Shown here one piece after another: positions 41,655 through 52,179 of a stretch of DNA of 52,212 nt. This stretch comes from Perkinsus olseni. Taxonomy: Eukaryota > Perkinsozoa > Perkinsida > Perkinsidae. A model generated the notes under the pieces. It was not told where the DNA came from. It saw only the letters and a program-made list of their open reading frames with translations, and made no database searches. The position numbers and the translations under genes were made by a program. Within the stretch, counting starts at the first letter, position 1. Every line of letters begins with the position of its first letter. The stretch spans positions 1 to 52,212 of the forward strand of contig JABANP010000382.1 of NCBI GenBank assembly GCA_013115135.1, read 5' to 3'.

Positions 41655-42140
41655 TTACGCAATAACAACACACTTTTCGGTATGAAGGTGAGTCGGGATG
41701 GTCAGCAATCCGCTCGACAAAGCAAGTATACCCGTGAGGAGTTTTTGGTCGAAGTAGCCATCCGAGTCTCTTATTAGGGCCTTGCACGCATCTTGCAGAC
41801 TGAGCAACCAAAATGGGTCACCCCGGTAGGCCGTGAACCCACAGCCGTAGCTAGGTTTGGGCAAGCTGTCGTTGGACTTCCTGTAGAATGTGATGTTATC
41901 TTCCGGAGCGACTTCTATTCTTATTGTACCAATTTTAGCCGAGTCACAAGAATATTCCCCGAAGAACGGATAAGGCTTCTTCTCTGACCAACCGGGGTGG
42001 GTAGCGTCAAGGGATACACCAAACACGTTGTGGCGTTGAAGAGGAGGAGCCTCGGGAGCTGCTCCACTGAGAACAGCGAGCAGAAGGATGTCAAGGAGCG
42101 ATCTGCCGGGTAGCATTGTAGGCAGCACGCTGAGAGCCAA
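41655..42140 (-). CDS. Secreted protein of a local family, member S2
   Basis: 161 codons on the minus strand. The signal segment is DILLLAVLSGAAPEAPP; a start at the second Met (residue 9) is equally possible. Core: YPFFGEYSCDSAKIGTIRIE, NITFYRKSNDSLPKPSYGCGF, LSLQDACKALIRDSDGYFDQK. It keeps the two core Cys and gains the YSC cysteine. It lies 0.87 kb from S1 with related non-coding DNA between: 39990-40260 resembles 41410-41600. Confidence 0.75.
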   Translation of the reverse strand: MALSVLPTMLPGRSLLDILLLAVLSGAAPEAPPLQRHNVFGVSLDATHPGWSEKKPYPFFGEYSCDSAKIGTIRIEVAPEDNITFYRKSNDSLPKPSYGCGFTAYRGDPFWLLSLQDACKALIRDSDGYFDQKLLTGILALSSGLLTIPTHLHTEKCVVIA

Positions 42141-42982
42141 TCGTACATTACTATGGCCATGCGAGAATGCGACACACAGCTCTCTAACGTCGACTGATGA
42201 CGCAATGGCTCACTGGAGTCGCGGTTCCCAACGTCGGGATAAACAACAGAGGATTCTGTACAAATCCAAGTGATGTGATGCCGTTCTCATGCTGACACTG
42301 TCAGCAGCATTTGGATTATTGAACTGAGCTATGAAGGGGTCCACTAGAGATTAGCCACAATCTTATCGCGGAGGGTATCGGGGAAATTGGGTTAGCCTAA
42401 AGATCAACGACTATGTGTCTACTGCAATACCAATTTACCCTACGTAAATTTACCCGCGAACGTTCCCTTCACTTTCACTGTGTTGAGGTTAAGCCACTCG
42501 GGACTGAACTCAGGCCCATTGAGATCTTGAAGAAGAGCTGAATTGAATAGTAAGGGGACCAAAGCCGAATCCCTAGCCTAAACCACTACGGCTATTCAAC
42601 GACCAGTGACTGACCACAAGTCCGCTAAGCGAGTCAATAAAGACGGTCATTCGTGGGTCCGAGAAAAGCACGTATGCTGCTATGAGCATGTGAGCGCATT
42701 GAAGTACGGTATGAGACGGATGAATACTGGCCATGATCATCACTGGAGTCCACGCTCACCGTGAACTACCATGCGAAAAACTATTACGGATGACAACCTC
42801 GTACAATGTTATACGCATAACGAAATATATAAATTTAGCACATACTAAAAAGCAGCCTTATACCCCGACAAAAATCATCCCACCATCAATTTGAGTTCAA
42901 GATCCACAACTTACCATGAAAAATCTAGGGGCGACTACCAGTAGACGGTATAAGGCGGAGTGAAGCCATCGACGAGAAACGA

Positions 42983-43465
42983 TCACCCAGCGTGTTCATC
43001 GACGAGGTGGCAAGTCTGGATAACCCTTCTCGTGTTAGGGAGGACAAGAAACCTTTTCTGCACAGAGGCAAACGTACTAGTGAGAATATCCTGGTCATAG
43101 TAGCCATGTGAGTCCTCTATCAAGGCCTTGCACGCATCTTGGAGATCGAGGAACCATATTATCCACTCAGGGTGAGCGTTGAACGCGCAGCCATAGCTAG
43201 GCTTGGGCAAGAAGTACTTTGACTTCCTGTAGAATGTGATGTAACCGCCAGACTTGTCCTGCTCGACTCTGATCGTGTCGATCATACCCACTCTACAAGA
43301 GTAGTTGCCTGTGAAGGGATAATGCTCTTTCGTAGCCTTATCGGAATTGGCGTTGCCAAGGCGCACATCGGGCATAGGTTCAGACTGATGACCAGAACCC
43401 ATGAGGGTCGCTCCGCTGACGACAAAAAGCAGCAAGAGACGAACCAGCTGTTCGCTGAATACCAT
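42983..43465 (-). CDS. Secreted protein of a local family, member S3
   Basis: 160 codons on the minus strand. The signal segment is QLVRLLLLFVVSGATLMGS. Core: YPFTGNYSCRVGMIDTIRVE, YITFYRKSKYFLPKPSYGCAF, LDLQDACKALIEDSHGYYDQD. Its signal peptide is closest to that of the interrupted member S4 (50957), and both have an SGGYITF stretch, so S3 and S4 form a subgroup distinct from S1 and S2. Confidence 0.75.
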   Translation of the reverse strand: MVFSEQLVRLLLLFVVSGATLMGSGHQSEPMPDVRLGNANSDKATKEHYPFTGNYSCRVGMIDTIRVEQDKSGGYITFYRKSKYFLPKPSYGCAFNAHPEWIIWFLDLQDACKALIEDSHGYYDQDILTSTFASVQKRFLVLPNTRRVIQTCHLVDEHAG

Positions 43466-43469
43466 ATCG

Positions 43470-44819
43470 ACAAAAAGCGGGAAACTTACCTATAGCATAA
43501 TGATGGCCGCCTTCGAGGACGCTTCTCTCTTCTCTGTCATGGTGCCGAGGCCTAATGAGCACGACGGGGGATCTGCTTTGCATATGCGTAGAGTGACGGG
43601 TGAGCATGCGTGCCACCTAAAGGTAATCGTGTCACGCACAGGTCTTCACTGAGGTCTAAAGTCTAGGAGCTCAGGAACCCTCTCACGACTCGTGAAAGAG
43701 GTTACAAGCAGTAGATCGCGACTTGAGAGACGTTCTAACATTCTACCTACCCACTGCCATCTATGGGTACGGCGATGTCAACGCAATAGTGACATTAGAT
43801 GACTACTGTGTCATAATGTATGGCGATCGAAGTATCACCTGCTGTGTGGCAGACCTGCAACAGGTGAGCGGCACAACAGTGCATGGTCAATCACTATCAG
43901 GCTGCGTTCGAACTGTCAGGCTACGGTTAAAAGTTCCACCGAGCATGGCTCGACGATGTAAGTGCTCCCGAGGAGAGTTTTTGGCGACGGAAGAGTTTCT
44001 GAAGACCGCCGTTGTGTAAAATTGGCGTGACAGCCGGCGCCCTTCGTGCTGAGAAACGTGGCGATTATACCATGTACAGCAGGATGTATAAGGAAAGCTT
44101 CCATCAGAATCGGGCTACGTGATGACAACCAGTAACCAAAATTAGTGATCATCAAACGGACGAGTATCAGAGACTGCCCGAAAACGCTTGTATACAGAAG
44201 TTGAGAAACTCGCGGTAGAAATTCATTTTTTTGAGGTCAGCCCGTCAAGTCGAGTTTCGGGGAACCATTCGCAAGATCGACGCATCGGGAATTTCAAGTG
44301 CCCCTCGTTTCTCCTTGCTCTCGTTACCGCCGGAAATTTTCCGAATCGTGCGCAAGTTCCTCTGACAAGTCTGCACCGACCAGCCACACCGCGATTTTCC
44401 CGTAGATACCCACTTTTCTGTACCTCACATGCTGGAGCTCGCGAAGGCCAGTGGGCTTAGTCCACAGGCCCGTATCGGTCAAGACGACGTTTCCCCATGT
44501 GAGCGACGAGGGTGGCTTCATCACGTAGGCGGGCGCCACTCAGTTCTGCCTATCGCTCGCCATCATTATGGACTGTGTGGTGTCTCGTCTCCTGCTGTTA
44601 GTGGGGTGCTCAATAGAATGATTCCGAAACTCAGAGTTGACTTTGATCTTTGAAGTCCGAAGTTGGAAGCCTCATTTGACGATGAACGTCAATTCCAGAA
44701 TTGATTCTGAGTTCCAGAATTATTTCACTGAACAGGGAGTGTCTCGATACTGGTAGACCAGCAGCTCTCTATCACGTCCATGTACCAGTTGCATCACCGG
44801 CTGCCTCCAACCTCATCCA
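43470..44819. other. Intergenic; short open frames only
   Basis: A 98-codon frame at 43723-44019 (+) starts with an ATG and has several Cys, but no hydrophobic leader and no recognised motif; I leave it uncalled. At 44690-44705 there is a 7-bp inverted repeat (TCAATTC-ca-GAATTGA). Confidence 0.4.
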
Positions 44820-45596
44820 ATGGTCGTCCCCTTACTCCTTGCCTTCCTCTCGCTAACCTTTCACCCACAGGAAGTCGTCGGCAGTATCCTGCATAGAAGG
44901 ACTGCCCAGTACGAGCCCGTCTTGTGTGACAAGGATCGCGGCAAAGCTGACGAGCCGTCCAATGAGGAGCTTTGTCTGGTGAAAAGCCCCGAGCATGATA
45001 GAGAGGTAGGAGGCTAGACTGTGGCTAATTAATGTACTTTCCTTCGTCAGATACTGATCACCAGTGGACTGGCTGGGCGCCATATTTCAGGAACAGTCAT
45101 GGGTTTGAAAATCGACAAGCGTGGTCGTCAGGGGAAAAACTCCAAGGACTTCACCTTAGCGCCCCCGAACAAGAACTTCACCTACCGCGGCGTAGAGTAC
45201 AAAGGGGGACACTCTCAAGGAGATCACACAGAGAAGAAAGTGTTCCTATCGGGCATCCGTGCGAATGGTCATAGCGTAACGCTGGCCCCGATCAAGCCCA
45301 TCAGTCCCACTGATGAGAGGATATTGGAAGGTCGCAGTTTTACATCCCTCGACGGCAAAGTGAGGCTCACTCGAGGGTTGGATGAGGACGGAGAATTCAA
45401 CTGGCGCATCTGCTACGAACAGATGGAGGGCGACTACTGTAAACCCTCGTCCGTTAAGAATAATGACTACATCATCAGGAGCCAGCTTGATAACTTCAAG
45501 GGCACCTTCTATGACCTAAACCCTGGCCACGACGACCATATCATCATGTTGGCTAATTTCCTGGATAAGACCGTCCTACTGGTAAGAGAGAAGTGA
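44820..45596 (+). CDS. Secreted or lumenal protein of unknown function, two exons
   Basis: Exon 1, 44820-45005, encodes a signal peptide (VVPLLLAFLSLTF) and a charged segment with two Cys. A 45-nt intron (gtagga...cttcgtcag) is followed by exon 2, 45051-45596; both junctions are phase 0, giving 243 residues. The mature part is basic and hydrophilic near residues 80-115, then beta-like (KVFLSGIRANGHSVTLAPI, ILEGRSFTSLDGKVRLTRG) with a Cys pair in ICYEQMEGDYC. The end is a hydrophobic strand-like IIMLANFLDKTVLLV. I do not recognise a family. The clean splice phasing supports a real gene. Confidence 0.7.
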
Positions 45597-45599
45597 GAT

Positions 45600-46236
45600 A
45601 GAACGATGCATGCTGTTAATAATGTGTTAATGTGTGTTGTTATGTGAACCTTCCGGTTTGTGTCAAGTCAGCAGGGGGCTGTACACCAATCATCCCCTCT
45701 TTCTGAAATATCGTGCTTGGCCTCTCCACGATTCCTCTCGTCCCCTTCGACAGCAATTATTGCTGGAGAAATATTCGCGGAATTGAATTCCGTATCCGAG
45801 GCCCTCGGCTAGAGTGACTTCTTTATTCGCCAACTTGAAGTCCCTATTTCTACCCTTCTCCTCGACAACTGGCATAGCGGCCTCACCCTAGGCCGAATAC
45901 ACTTCTCAATGGTATGGCCCGCATGCCCACGATCAATGCTGCTCTTTCGTATGGTCCGAGCCAGGCTTGAGTACGAGACTCATACTATGAATGAGCGAAG
46001 TCTTCGATCGTGTGTGATTCAATCTCAGTGTGCATGCGTGCACTTTTTTTCACTACGGAAACACTGCTTGATCGTTGTGCGATCAGCAACGATTGGTGTG
46101 AGCTAGTGAGAAGTCAGCTCGGCTCAAGTCCTGCAATCATCGGGTTCATTCTGTGCCTGACAGCCCTCCAAGGAAGCGGAACGCCGGCCGTAAAACGCCT
46201 TTCCTTGCCAGTGCATCGTGTAATACACGACGTGTA
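45600..46236. other. Intergenic
   Basis: No supported gene. It contains a 7-bp palindrome with one-base centre at about 45779-45793 (CGGAATT-g-AATTCCG). Confidence 0.5.
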
Positions 46237-47352
46237 ATGGCCTTCCAACTCCCCCATCATTTTGAGGCCCTTCGTTGTATGGCCCTTGAAAGGTTATGGG
46301 ATGGTCAACACGGCAGAGAGCCGATGCATGACCTTATGGGTGATATCTTAGAGTACTGTAGGAAGCCAGCATTAACCTTGGATTGATATCAAGAAGAGAT
46401 ACTCAGAGATAAATGGCCCACAAATGACTTCGCATTTGTCGACTGCGGCGTCATGTACCAGGTTTCTGGTTTGAGCGGAGAAATCATATTATTCCGAACT
46501 TGTGCTGTCGAGGACGGTGTGCCCGAAAGTATCCAGGTATCGACTCTCTGTGGGCCGGTACGCGACGACAGAACTTGGAAATGCTCCTATGATGGTGACA
46601 CCCGTAAGCTGTATGTACTGTACCATGAGGGTAATAATGGTTATGATTATAACCGATCCTCACGCTGTGTGTTGGTGACGCACAACATGACCGGTGGGAA
46701 AACAGAGACTCCTATCGTACTCCCTCACCTGGGTTCATGTGATGGCAGTTTGGCTGGTATTATTGTTGTTGGTGGTGACTGGCTCTACATGGGGGTCGAG
46801 CTCAAGCTCCGAAACCAATCCAATGATGGACTCGGACGTAACATGTCTCGTCAGTCCTCGCATATGAAGGTGGTTTCAGTCCGCCTGAGTGTAAGCAACA
46901 GAGTGAGGCTTGTCTGTACAGTGCCCAAAATGGCGGGAGTCAACGGTGGGCTCATCCGCTTTGCGCCGGTCCCCGGGAGCGCTCACGCTGTCGATCTCTT
47001 CTATACCAAGTCCGATTCCACGTGGCATTCTGTCCGAATTGATGTGATTAGAACGGATAACCCAACACTATTCGACGCCCGAAGTGATGCAGGGGTGGTG
47101 TCTCAAAAACTGACGGGCGATCTCGTGAGGAATACACCCGGGCTGGGGCAGTTAATGATGAGCGACGTTGGCGATGGCTACGTGCTACGTCATCCTAGAG
47201 GACTCAGGAAAGCCGCAACAATTGACAAGGGCGGGAGAACTCTATCGGAGGATCTTCCGATGATATTTGGCCGTTGGAGCTACTGTTACTCGAAAAGTTA
47301 CGGTAACAATCTACGCGCTCTGGTGCGCTACCACCCCTATTTATTATCGTGA
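46237..47352 (+). CDS. 353-residue protein of unknown function, possibly propeller-like
   Basis: Two exons: 46237-46339 and 46394-47352. Without splicing, the frame hits a TGA at 46384-46386. A gtgata donor at 46340 and an acceptor after 'gatatcaag' at 46393, with a ttaac branch-like motif between, remove that stop and keep frame (phase 1). The N-terminus is helical (HFEALRCMALERLW). The rest is beta-rich with spaced strand pairs such as KLYVLYHEGN, GGDWLYMGVELKL, SVRLSVSNRVRLVC and DLFYTKSDSTWHSVRIDVI, a pattern seen in propellers, but without WD or Kelch signatures. There is no signal peptide. Confidence 0.65.
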
Positions 47353-48519
47353 AGTGATTACGAATGGCGAGACGGGGCGAGTGATGTCCTCGTCTACAGG
47401 ACTTGTATTGGTGAAGATGGTGGTGGCATCTTGGCGGAGGATTGCAACAGATTCTGATTTTTTGGAATAGAGAATTGTTTCTAATGCTACCGATCACGTG
47501 TCTGGTAGTCTGTAGGAGTGAGTGAGGGGCGTCTCACGACATAGGTTCAACCTCTTTAATGGTTGTGAACTGTAAGCTGATTGTGGACCACGATACATGA
47601 GCGGCGAAGAGTGCATGCTACGGAAATTGCTTGTCTGATCTTCTGTAAAGGTGGCAGTCCCGATTCCAGGCGAAATGCGGAAACGGCGAACCATAATTGC
47701 GCTATATGTTGTGGAATTTGGTTCTCAGAAAGAGATGGACAATGACGCACGATCTTATTCCAGTGGCTGAACTTTTCTGAGTTACTCGTATGGACTCCTG
47801 ACCATCCTCTTGAAGGCTCTCATGCGGCCTACTGCTTCATCCTAACCCGCTGTGTTACGCTACACAGAACTGAACGCGGTGCCGTCAGCTTTTCAGGAGA
47901 GGGCTAACTTGATGGTTGACCATCTCCATTAGGGATATGGAAAAATATGGATATCGATTCTATTTTGAGTCTCCGAAGACCCCTGTACAGAGCGAACTGA
48001 TCAAGATGGCCATAGCTCGGCCCGAGCAAAGTGGGCAGCATACTGAGAGCAGAATACCGACGACGCACTATAGTGTGGAGGACACAGACTCTTATCGAGG
48101 ATTATCATCATCGCCGTCACTTCACCGCACGTATAATGAGGATTATTCACTCGTAGATTCAGCACTTATGATCGGTAAACACGGAGAAAATGGTACACGA
48201 AAGCGAGGTCCCCGAGCCTCCAAAGAACTTTCTTCACGAACGGGAACTCAGGCAAGACGAAGAGAGAAATCCCCACCGTCATCTCGATTCTAGGAGGATA
48301 TGAGCTTGGAAGAGCTCCCATGACAGCGCGTGTACCAGGAAGGTGTAAATACCCCCAGGGCTGCGCTCTCAACATGGGAGCACAGGGCAACACGCAAAGG
48401 GGAAAAATATCGCGTACATCACGTCAAAATAGGAGTTAATGGAATACATCAACTCGTGATCGGCTTAGAAGGTACTAGGCACAATACTCGATTAACCGAT
48501 CTTAACCAGCTAGTAGTAT
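47353..48519. other. Intergenic
   Basis: A 125-codon frame at 47916-48293 (+) ends in a basic, Ser-rich tail but has no start context or motif I can support. Nothing else is recognised. Confidence 0.4.
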
Positions 48520-48917
48520 CTACACGAGGGGAAGGCACAAGTCGTAGGCTTTGTATTGGGATTTCTGGAGCACCAGGAATGCCCCATCCGGATAGTAAAA
48601 GCTATCAACCATAAGCTTGTTGTTGTAGTAGCCTTTCGAGTCCTTGACCAAAGCCTCGCACGCATAACCGAGAGTGAGGTCCCAAACATACTCGCTGAAA
48701 TGAGCCGTGAACTCACAGCCATATGTAGGTTTCGGTAAGCTCTCGTTAGAATTACTGAGGAATGTGATGTACCCTCCAGAAGAATCCTCAATTTTCACCT
48801 TGCCGACCTTCTGCGACGCACAGCCAAACGTACCGACGAACGGGTATGGCTCGCCCGCAGTTGAACTAACGGAGACGTCGTCGGAGGTATTATGACGGTC
48901 ATAAGGACCTCCGAGCG

Positions 48918-49061
48918 TGTTAGATTAGATAACTCAACAAGAGTCGTTTACAGTGGTTCTTGAGTTATAACTACAGTAATAACAGTAATACGTAAGCTAG
49001 GCTAGCAAGGGAGACAGTCACAAGAGGTGAGACATTCAATTGTGTACAACTTCTTCTCACA
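48918..49061 (-). repeat. Complete 3' LTR (144 bp)
   Basis: Bounded by the target duplication on one side and the polypurine tract on the other. On the + strand it begins TGTTAGATTAG and ends CTTCTTCTCACA. It is short for an LTR. Confidence 0.85.
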
Positions 49062-49104
49062 TCTCCCCCTGGTTGCTACCCGCAACCACAAACCATAAAA
49101 ACAA

Positions 49105-50781
49105 TTAAAACGCTTGGACTTCAGACGTCCCGTAATAAACTCTGAGATTAGCACGATTCTCATCTCTCTCAACACCATACTTGTCCGCAATGGTCACACG
49201 AGCTTTATCGTCGTGAACAATGAGAACCTTCCAGGGGCCTCTCCAACCATCAGCCATCTTAACCAGAACCTTCTGTCCGGCAGATACCGGGCGCAGTTGC
49301 CTCCGATCTTCAGGTGGTTGCTCTCGATCATCTCGGACCTTACCGACCCAATCACGTTGTAGTAGTACTCCTTCATCATTCTCTTTCAACTCATCCGCAG
49401 TAGGGAGCTCATCATCGTCTACAGCCGCGTCCACGCTAGAGGGAGGAACCACAGATCCCAAATACATAGACCGGTGGAACATTATATTAAAAGGAGTGGT
49501 ACCGAGATCTGGTAGCACCACACTGTTCATTCTCCTCATAGCACTGCCCAGCTTACTACTCCACGATCGAGACTTAGAGAGACCGTATCCACGTAAGCAC
49601 ACCTTCAACTCTTGAACTCGTCGTTCCACCAGCCCGTTGCACCATGGAGCTCTGGGGGTTATAAGGGAAACCCTTACCCCCAGAGCTTCCAAGCTCGATT
49701 GCGTGGCACGGGAGGCAAAGCAGCTTCCTCTATCGGACCGTAAAGAACGCATACTTCCGAACGTACCACAGACTTCCGTCATAACCCGGATAATTTCCCG
49801 ACTCGTGGCCGATCGGAGGGGTCGCAATAAGCAGAAACGGGAAAAGTGATCACATAGCAGCAAGCAGTAGACGCAGTTAAAACTGTCCGCCACAAACGGA
49901 CCTGCCAAATCTGCTGACACCGTTTCCCAAGGGGATCTCACCGTATGGTCCAAGCAGTTGCCCTTCCAAACACGGATAGAGCCTTTGATGACAGCAGCAA
50001 TGCAGTGATCACACATCATACAAACGCGCTTAGAATCGGCTCGAATACCCTTCCACCACCAGAAGCGTCGCAGATGCCACAGAGTCATGGGCGCCGAAAG
50101 ATGACCAATCTCATCGTGACACTTGGCAATAATAGAGTCGGTCTTCTCGCGATCATCCCACGGGTGTACAAGGACAGAGCGGCCTTCACTATACGGAGTG
50201 CCGATGGTCATAACCACTCGAGTCAAGATCTCACAACCATCTCGTTCTTCTAAGCGAAATCGACCTAAAGCACAGTCATAGTAACCTGCTGCTTTTGACG
50301 TTCGGCAATGCAACATCAACGCCATTGTCTCGGCGAAATTACACTGCATCTTCGCTAAAGTCGCAGTTGAGTCTACGAGCACAGCAGCACAACGGACAAG
50401 GCATGCACTATGCACACTCCTATCTCCCCCTGACCTCTGACTGTTGAAGAGGTCATCCAAGGGCAGATCCCACAGCTGAGCCAGTCGAGACAAATCGTCA
50501 GCATCAGCGTTGATCTCAGCAGCGATATGCCGCACAACAACAGGTAGTTGTAGGCGAACGCGGACATCAGAAGCAATAACAAGTAAGCGGCCTATAGAAG
50601 TACGTTCCTGTGACTCAGTCACTGCCCTGAAAGAGGCACCTCGCAACCAACCACAGGTCACCCTGCTATCACTTTCCAAGACAACGCTCTCGATACCAAA
50701 CTCCTTTAGGCGCAAGTCACCAACACACAATAAGGCTTCAACCGAGCAAAATAGTTCTCGCCTGTTGATGTGCCAGTATTG
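49105..50781 (-). CDS. Retroelement pol fragment: RNase H tail plus integrase
   Basis: Open frame of about 558 codons on the minus strand, bounded upstream by a stop at 50784-50782; it has no obvious ATG near the start. The first 90 residues carry the end of RNase H (HINRREL, then VRHIAAEINADADDLSRL). The integrase follows: an HHCC zinc-binding region (H-x-x-x-GHL...C-x-x-C), the catalytic core with Asp in VSADLAGPF, Asp in LRSDRGSCF and Glu in NGLVERRV, and a C-terminal module with GWRGPWKVL, as in GPY/F-type Ty3/gypsy integrases. All catalytic residues are present and the frame is intact, so the DNA is young, but without RT and a complete 5' LTR it can only act in trans if expressed. Confidence 0.85.
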   Translation of the reverse strand, partial: QYWHINRRELFCSVEALLCVGDLRLKEFGIESVVLESDSRVTCGWLRGASFRAVTESQERTSIGRLLVIASDVRVRLQLPVVVRHIAAEINADADDLSRLAQLWDLPLDDLFNSQRSGGDRSVHSACLVRCAAVLVDSTATLAKMQCNFAETMALMLHCRTSKAAGYYDCALGRFRLEERDGCEILTRVVMTIGTPYSEGRSVLVHPWDDREKTDSIIAKCHDEIGHLSAPMTLWHLRRFWWWKGIRADSKRVCMMCDHCIAAVIKGSIRVWKGNCLDHTVRSPWETVSADLAGPFVADSFNCVYCLLLCDHFSRFCLLRPLRSATSREIIRVMTEVCGTFGSMRSLRSDRGSCFASRATQSSLEALGVRVSLITPRAPWCNGLVERRVQELKVCLRGYGLSKSRSWSSKLGSAMRRMNSVVLPDLGTTPFNIMFHRSMYLGSVVPPSSVDAAVDDDELPTADELKENDEGVLLQRDWVGKVRDDREQPPEDRRQLRPVSAGQKVLVKMADGWRGPWKVLIVHDDKARVTIADKYGVERDENRANLRVYYGTSEVQAF

Positions 50782-50812
50782 CTAGTAACATTGCATTGCC
50801 AGTATGCTATTG

Positions 50813-50894
50813 TAACAGTAATACGTAAGCTAGGCTAGCAAGGGAGACAGTCACAAGAGGTGAGACATTCAATTGTGTACAACTTCTTCTCACA
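50813..50894 (-). repeat. Truncated 5' LTR (82 bp)
   Basis: Identical over 82 bp to 48980-49061. The missing 62 bp adjoin the internal deletion. At the junction an imperfect 20-bp sequence occurs twice (50771-50790 and 50797-50817). Confidence 0.85.
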
Positions 50895-50957
50895 GAGCGT
50901 AGCTGCACTGGCAGCGAAGAACAGACAGAGACGAACGAGCTGTCGGTAGGATACCAT

Positions 50958-52179
50958 CGTAGATAGCACGTTAACCTCGAATCACTAACAAACGTACCAT
51001 ATAACAGTGGTCACATCCGAGAACGATCCTGTGAGTGCACCGGACTCGATGATCGCGGCCTGCCACGCTGTACTTGGGCGGCGACCAAGAGTGCATGCGT
51101 ACACCGGGACGGATGGACACGCAAGTGTAAAAGGCGCACGACGCGACCGAGTGTATGAGACGAAGCACGGGCTGGTGGTACGCAGCTATGACTGACAGAG
51201 CCACAACTCAGTAGCAGACTTGAAAGTAGTGTGTCGACAAGCATTTCCTAGATAGTGTTTACTGCTCGCTATAGTGCACTGCTCGCCATATCTCTGTAGC
51301 GAGTGCGCTGTGCGCAGGAGAGGCGAATATGAAGAAATACATATGCCGCATTGCCTCGAATGTGAGTGCGGATATTCCATACAGGGCTCAAAGAGCAGCG
51401 GAACCGGACACGATATCATCGAGTCGATAAGGGGTAAGGGAGGACAGGTGTTCACCCTTCCTGATGGGCCGGCGGCAAGGATTACAACGGAGGCATCTTC
51501 ATAGCAATGTCAGACAATATTATCCCAACAGCAGAAACGATCCTGACTATTGTTTCGTCAACCTGATCGCGGCTGTCAATTGAAACGACTGCAGTCGTAC
51601 CAAACTCATTGCTAAGCAATGATTGCCAGTGAAGTTCCCTTCAGGAACGGAGGTTGAAAGAGCCAGCGCGGGAGAAGACATTGTTAGTGTGCAATAAGGA
51701 GACATCTGTGTGCTATTTGTTTCGCTAGTAGCTGGTTGTACTCTGAGTTGCAAGTCAGAGGTTTAGCCGACGGGTTAATGTAGTTTACATCCGCCGTACT
51801 CTCTCTCCCACACCATCCCGCCCGTGCAGGAGAGTCTGAATCTATCCTTGTACGTCGTCTGGCGTTCATCGTTGTTTCACCTTCGACCGTGATCGGAATA
51901 GGTAGTCACCATGTTGCGGTGGCTTCGGCGGACAATGCTTCGCCCTTTCGCTTTAGGCGCTCTGTGAATCGTACGATGAAGTCTCATGACGGGTCGATAG
52001 TTTCAGTCTCTGGAACAACCAAGCCCCTCGTGCCCACTGTTCGGGCCGCGGGTTGGCTGTTCTACTTTTCCCATTCTCCTGTGCATAGGTGGCTTCATTG
52101 GACCATCCCCTCCTACTATAAGACGCTCCTCTTGTGATTCCTTCCGAGTCATTCGAAGCCCAGCGACCGATTTGTCACG
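50958..52179. other. Intergenic
   Basis: Short open frames on both strands without motifs. No gene is supported in this stretch. Confidence 0.4.

Larger units (their letters stand above)
48918..50894 (-). mobile_element. LTR retroelement with RNase H tail and integrase, internally deleted
   Basis: Inserted on the minus strand with 5-bp target duplications GAGCG at 48913-48917 and 50895-50899. The 3' LTR is 48918-49061 (144 bp; TG...CA ends) and is preceded, in element orientation, by a polypurine tract AGGGGGAGA (49070-49062). The 5' LTR is cut to 82 bp (50813-50894), identical to the matching part of the 3' LTR. gag, protease, reverse transcriptase, most of RNase H and the primer-binding site are gone. 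RNase H before integrase fits the Ty3/gypsy order. It cannot be autonomous. Confidence 0.9.
48520..50957 (-). pseudogene. Secreted-family member S4, split by an LTR retroelement
   Basis: On the minus strand the ATG at 50957 begins a signal peptide (QLVRLCLFFAASAATL) like that of S3. It is cut at 50895-50899 by the element, and the mature domain resumes at 48917 and runs to 48520: YPFVGTFGCASQKVG, SGGYITF, SLPKPTYGC, LTLGYACEALVKDSKGYYNNK. Both halves end in the same 5-bp target duplication (GAGCG on the + strand), and the two halves are in the same frame if the insert and one duplication are disregarded. Apart from the insertion I see no lesion, so the loss is recent. Confidence 0.85.

Noticed and set aside
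47916..48293. 125-codon gene, possibly a retroelement gag remnant
   Set aside because: No zinc knuckle or other gag feature is visible, and it lies outside the defined LTR element.
48166..48791. Additional minus-strand frame at 48510-48791 overlapping the S4 mature domain
   Set aside because: It is in another frame from the family core; the frame 48520-48798 carries the conserved SLPKPTYGC motif.
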